Shown here in pieces: positions 63,970 to 64,000 of a stretch of DNA of 64,000 nucleotides. The DNA lies in NCBI GenBank assembly GCA_033782935.1, contig JAWQEG010002455.1:68501-132500 (forward strand). The letters run 5' to 3'. Made by a program: the position numbers and the translations under genes. The stretch is from Petrolisthes cinctipes. Lineage: Eukaryota; Arthropoda; Malacostraca; Decapoda; Porcellanidae. Positions within the stretch are counted from its first letter, which is position 1. Each line of letters opens with the position of its first letter. The notes under the pieces were generated by a model. That model had not been told where the DNA came from, did no database searches, and saw only the letters and a list, made by a program, of their open reading frames with translations.

Positions 63970-64000
63970 CCAATGAGTTGTCTGTTATATTGATGTGTGT

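Overview
The window looks like a piece of an arthropod genome, most likely a decapod crustacean. The reasons are a (TTAGG)n-type telomeric repeat block at 62321-62780, very long AC/GT/AG microsatellites, tRNA-derived SINEs, and dense stacks of Ty3/gypsy, non-LTR and Penelope-like elements whose protein styles are familiar from crustacean genomes. I found no convincing intact host gene. The only candidate is a short possible exon near 63386-63515 (minus). Family and clade names come from motif reading alone; no database search was possible.

Layout. 1-9310 (minus) is one RNase H-bearing non-LTR element (LINE A1) whose ORF1 is split by a Ty3/gypsy-like element (gypsy-1, plus, 3646-8147) with 442/444-bp LTRs, an ATATA target duplication and a textbook -1 frameshift signal between gag and protease. 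9807-22560 (minus) is a second gypsy element (gypsy-2). A nearly intact L2/CR1-type LINE (LINE B, plus, ~14828-19215) has landed in its pol, and several LINE/Penelope fragments lie between its integrase and its C-terminal tail. 22622-25620 (minus) is a second copy of LINE A, and a SINE tail joins its 5' end.

26006-31540 (minus) is a gypsy element with a SCAN-like Gag, a primer binding site and a 5' LTR. It has lost its RT and carries a Penelope-like insertion (26182-26749) with perfect 59-bp inverted repeats, a GIY-YIG domain and hammerhead-like cores. 31770-33005 (minus) is an ORF1-only retroposon carrying remnants of a Y-box cold-shock domain, next to a tRNA-derived SINE (33010-33265). 33270-38230 (plus) is an almost intact EN-RT-RNase H LINE (LINE C) with promoter-like 90-bp monomers, an overlapping ORF1/ORF2 junction and only two stops in ORF2. 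38960-42110 (minus) is gypsy-3, whose RNase H has been replaced by a second tRNA-type SINE. 42234-47737 (plus) is gypsy-4, a deletion derivative joining a 45-codon Gag stub to a broken integrase. 47738-49200 and 49555-51500 (minus) are parts of two more LINEs. 51659-56750 (plus) is gypsy-5.

57040-64000 is nearly all repeats: a TTAA-bounded 4-kb non-autonomous element filled with minisatellites (including about 18 copies of a ~98-bp unit), a 71-bp GC-rich minisatellite, a telomere-like block inside a 40-bp direct duplication, and trinucleotide and dinucleotide arrays.

The retroelements do not form a host pathway. The order of events is read from nesting: LINE A1 is older than gypsy-1, gypsy-2 is older than LINE B, and the SCAN-like gypsy is older than the Penelope insertion.
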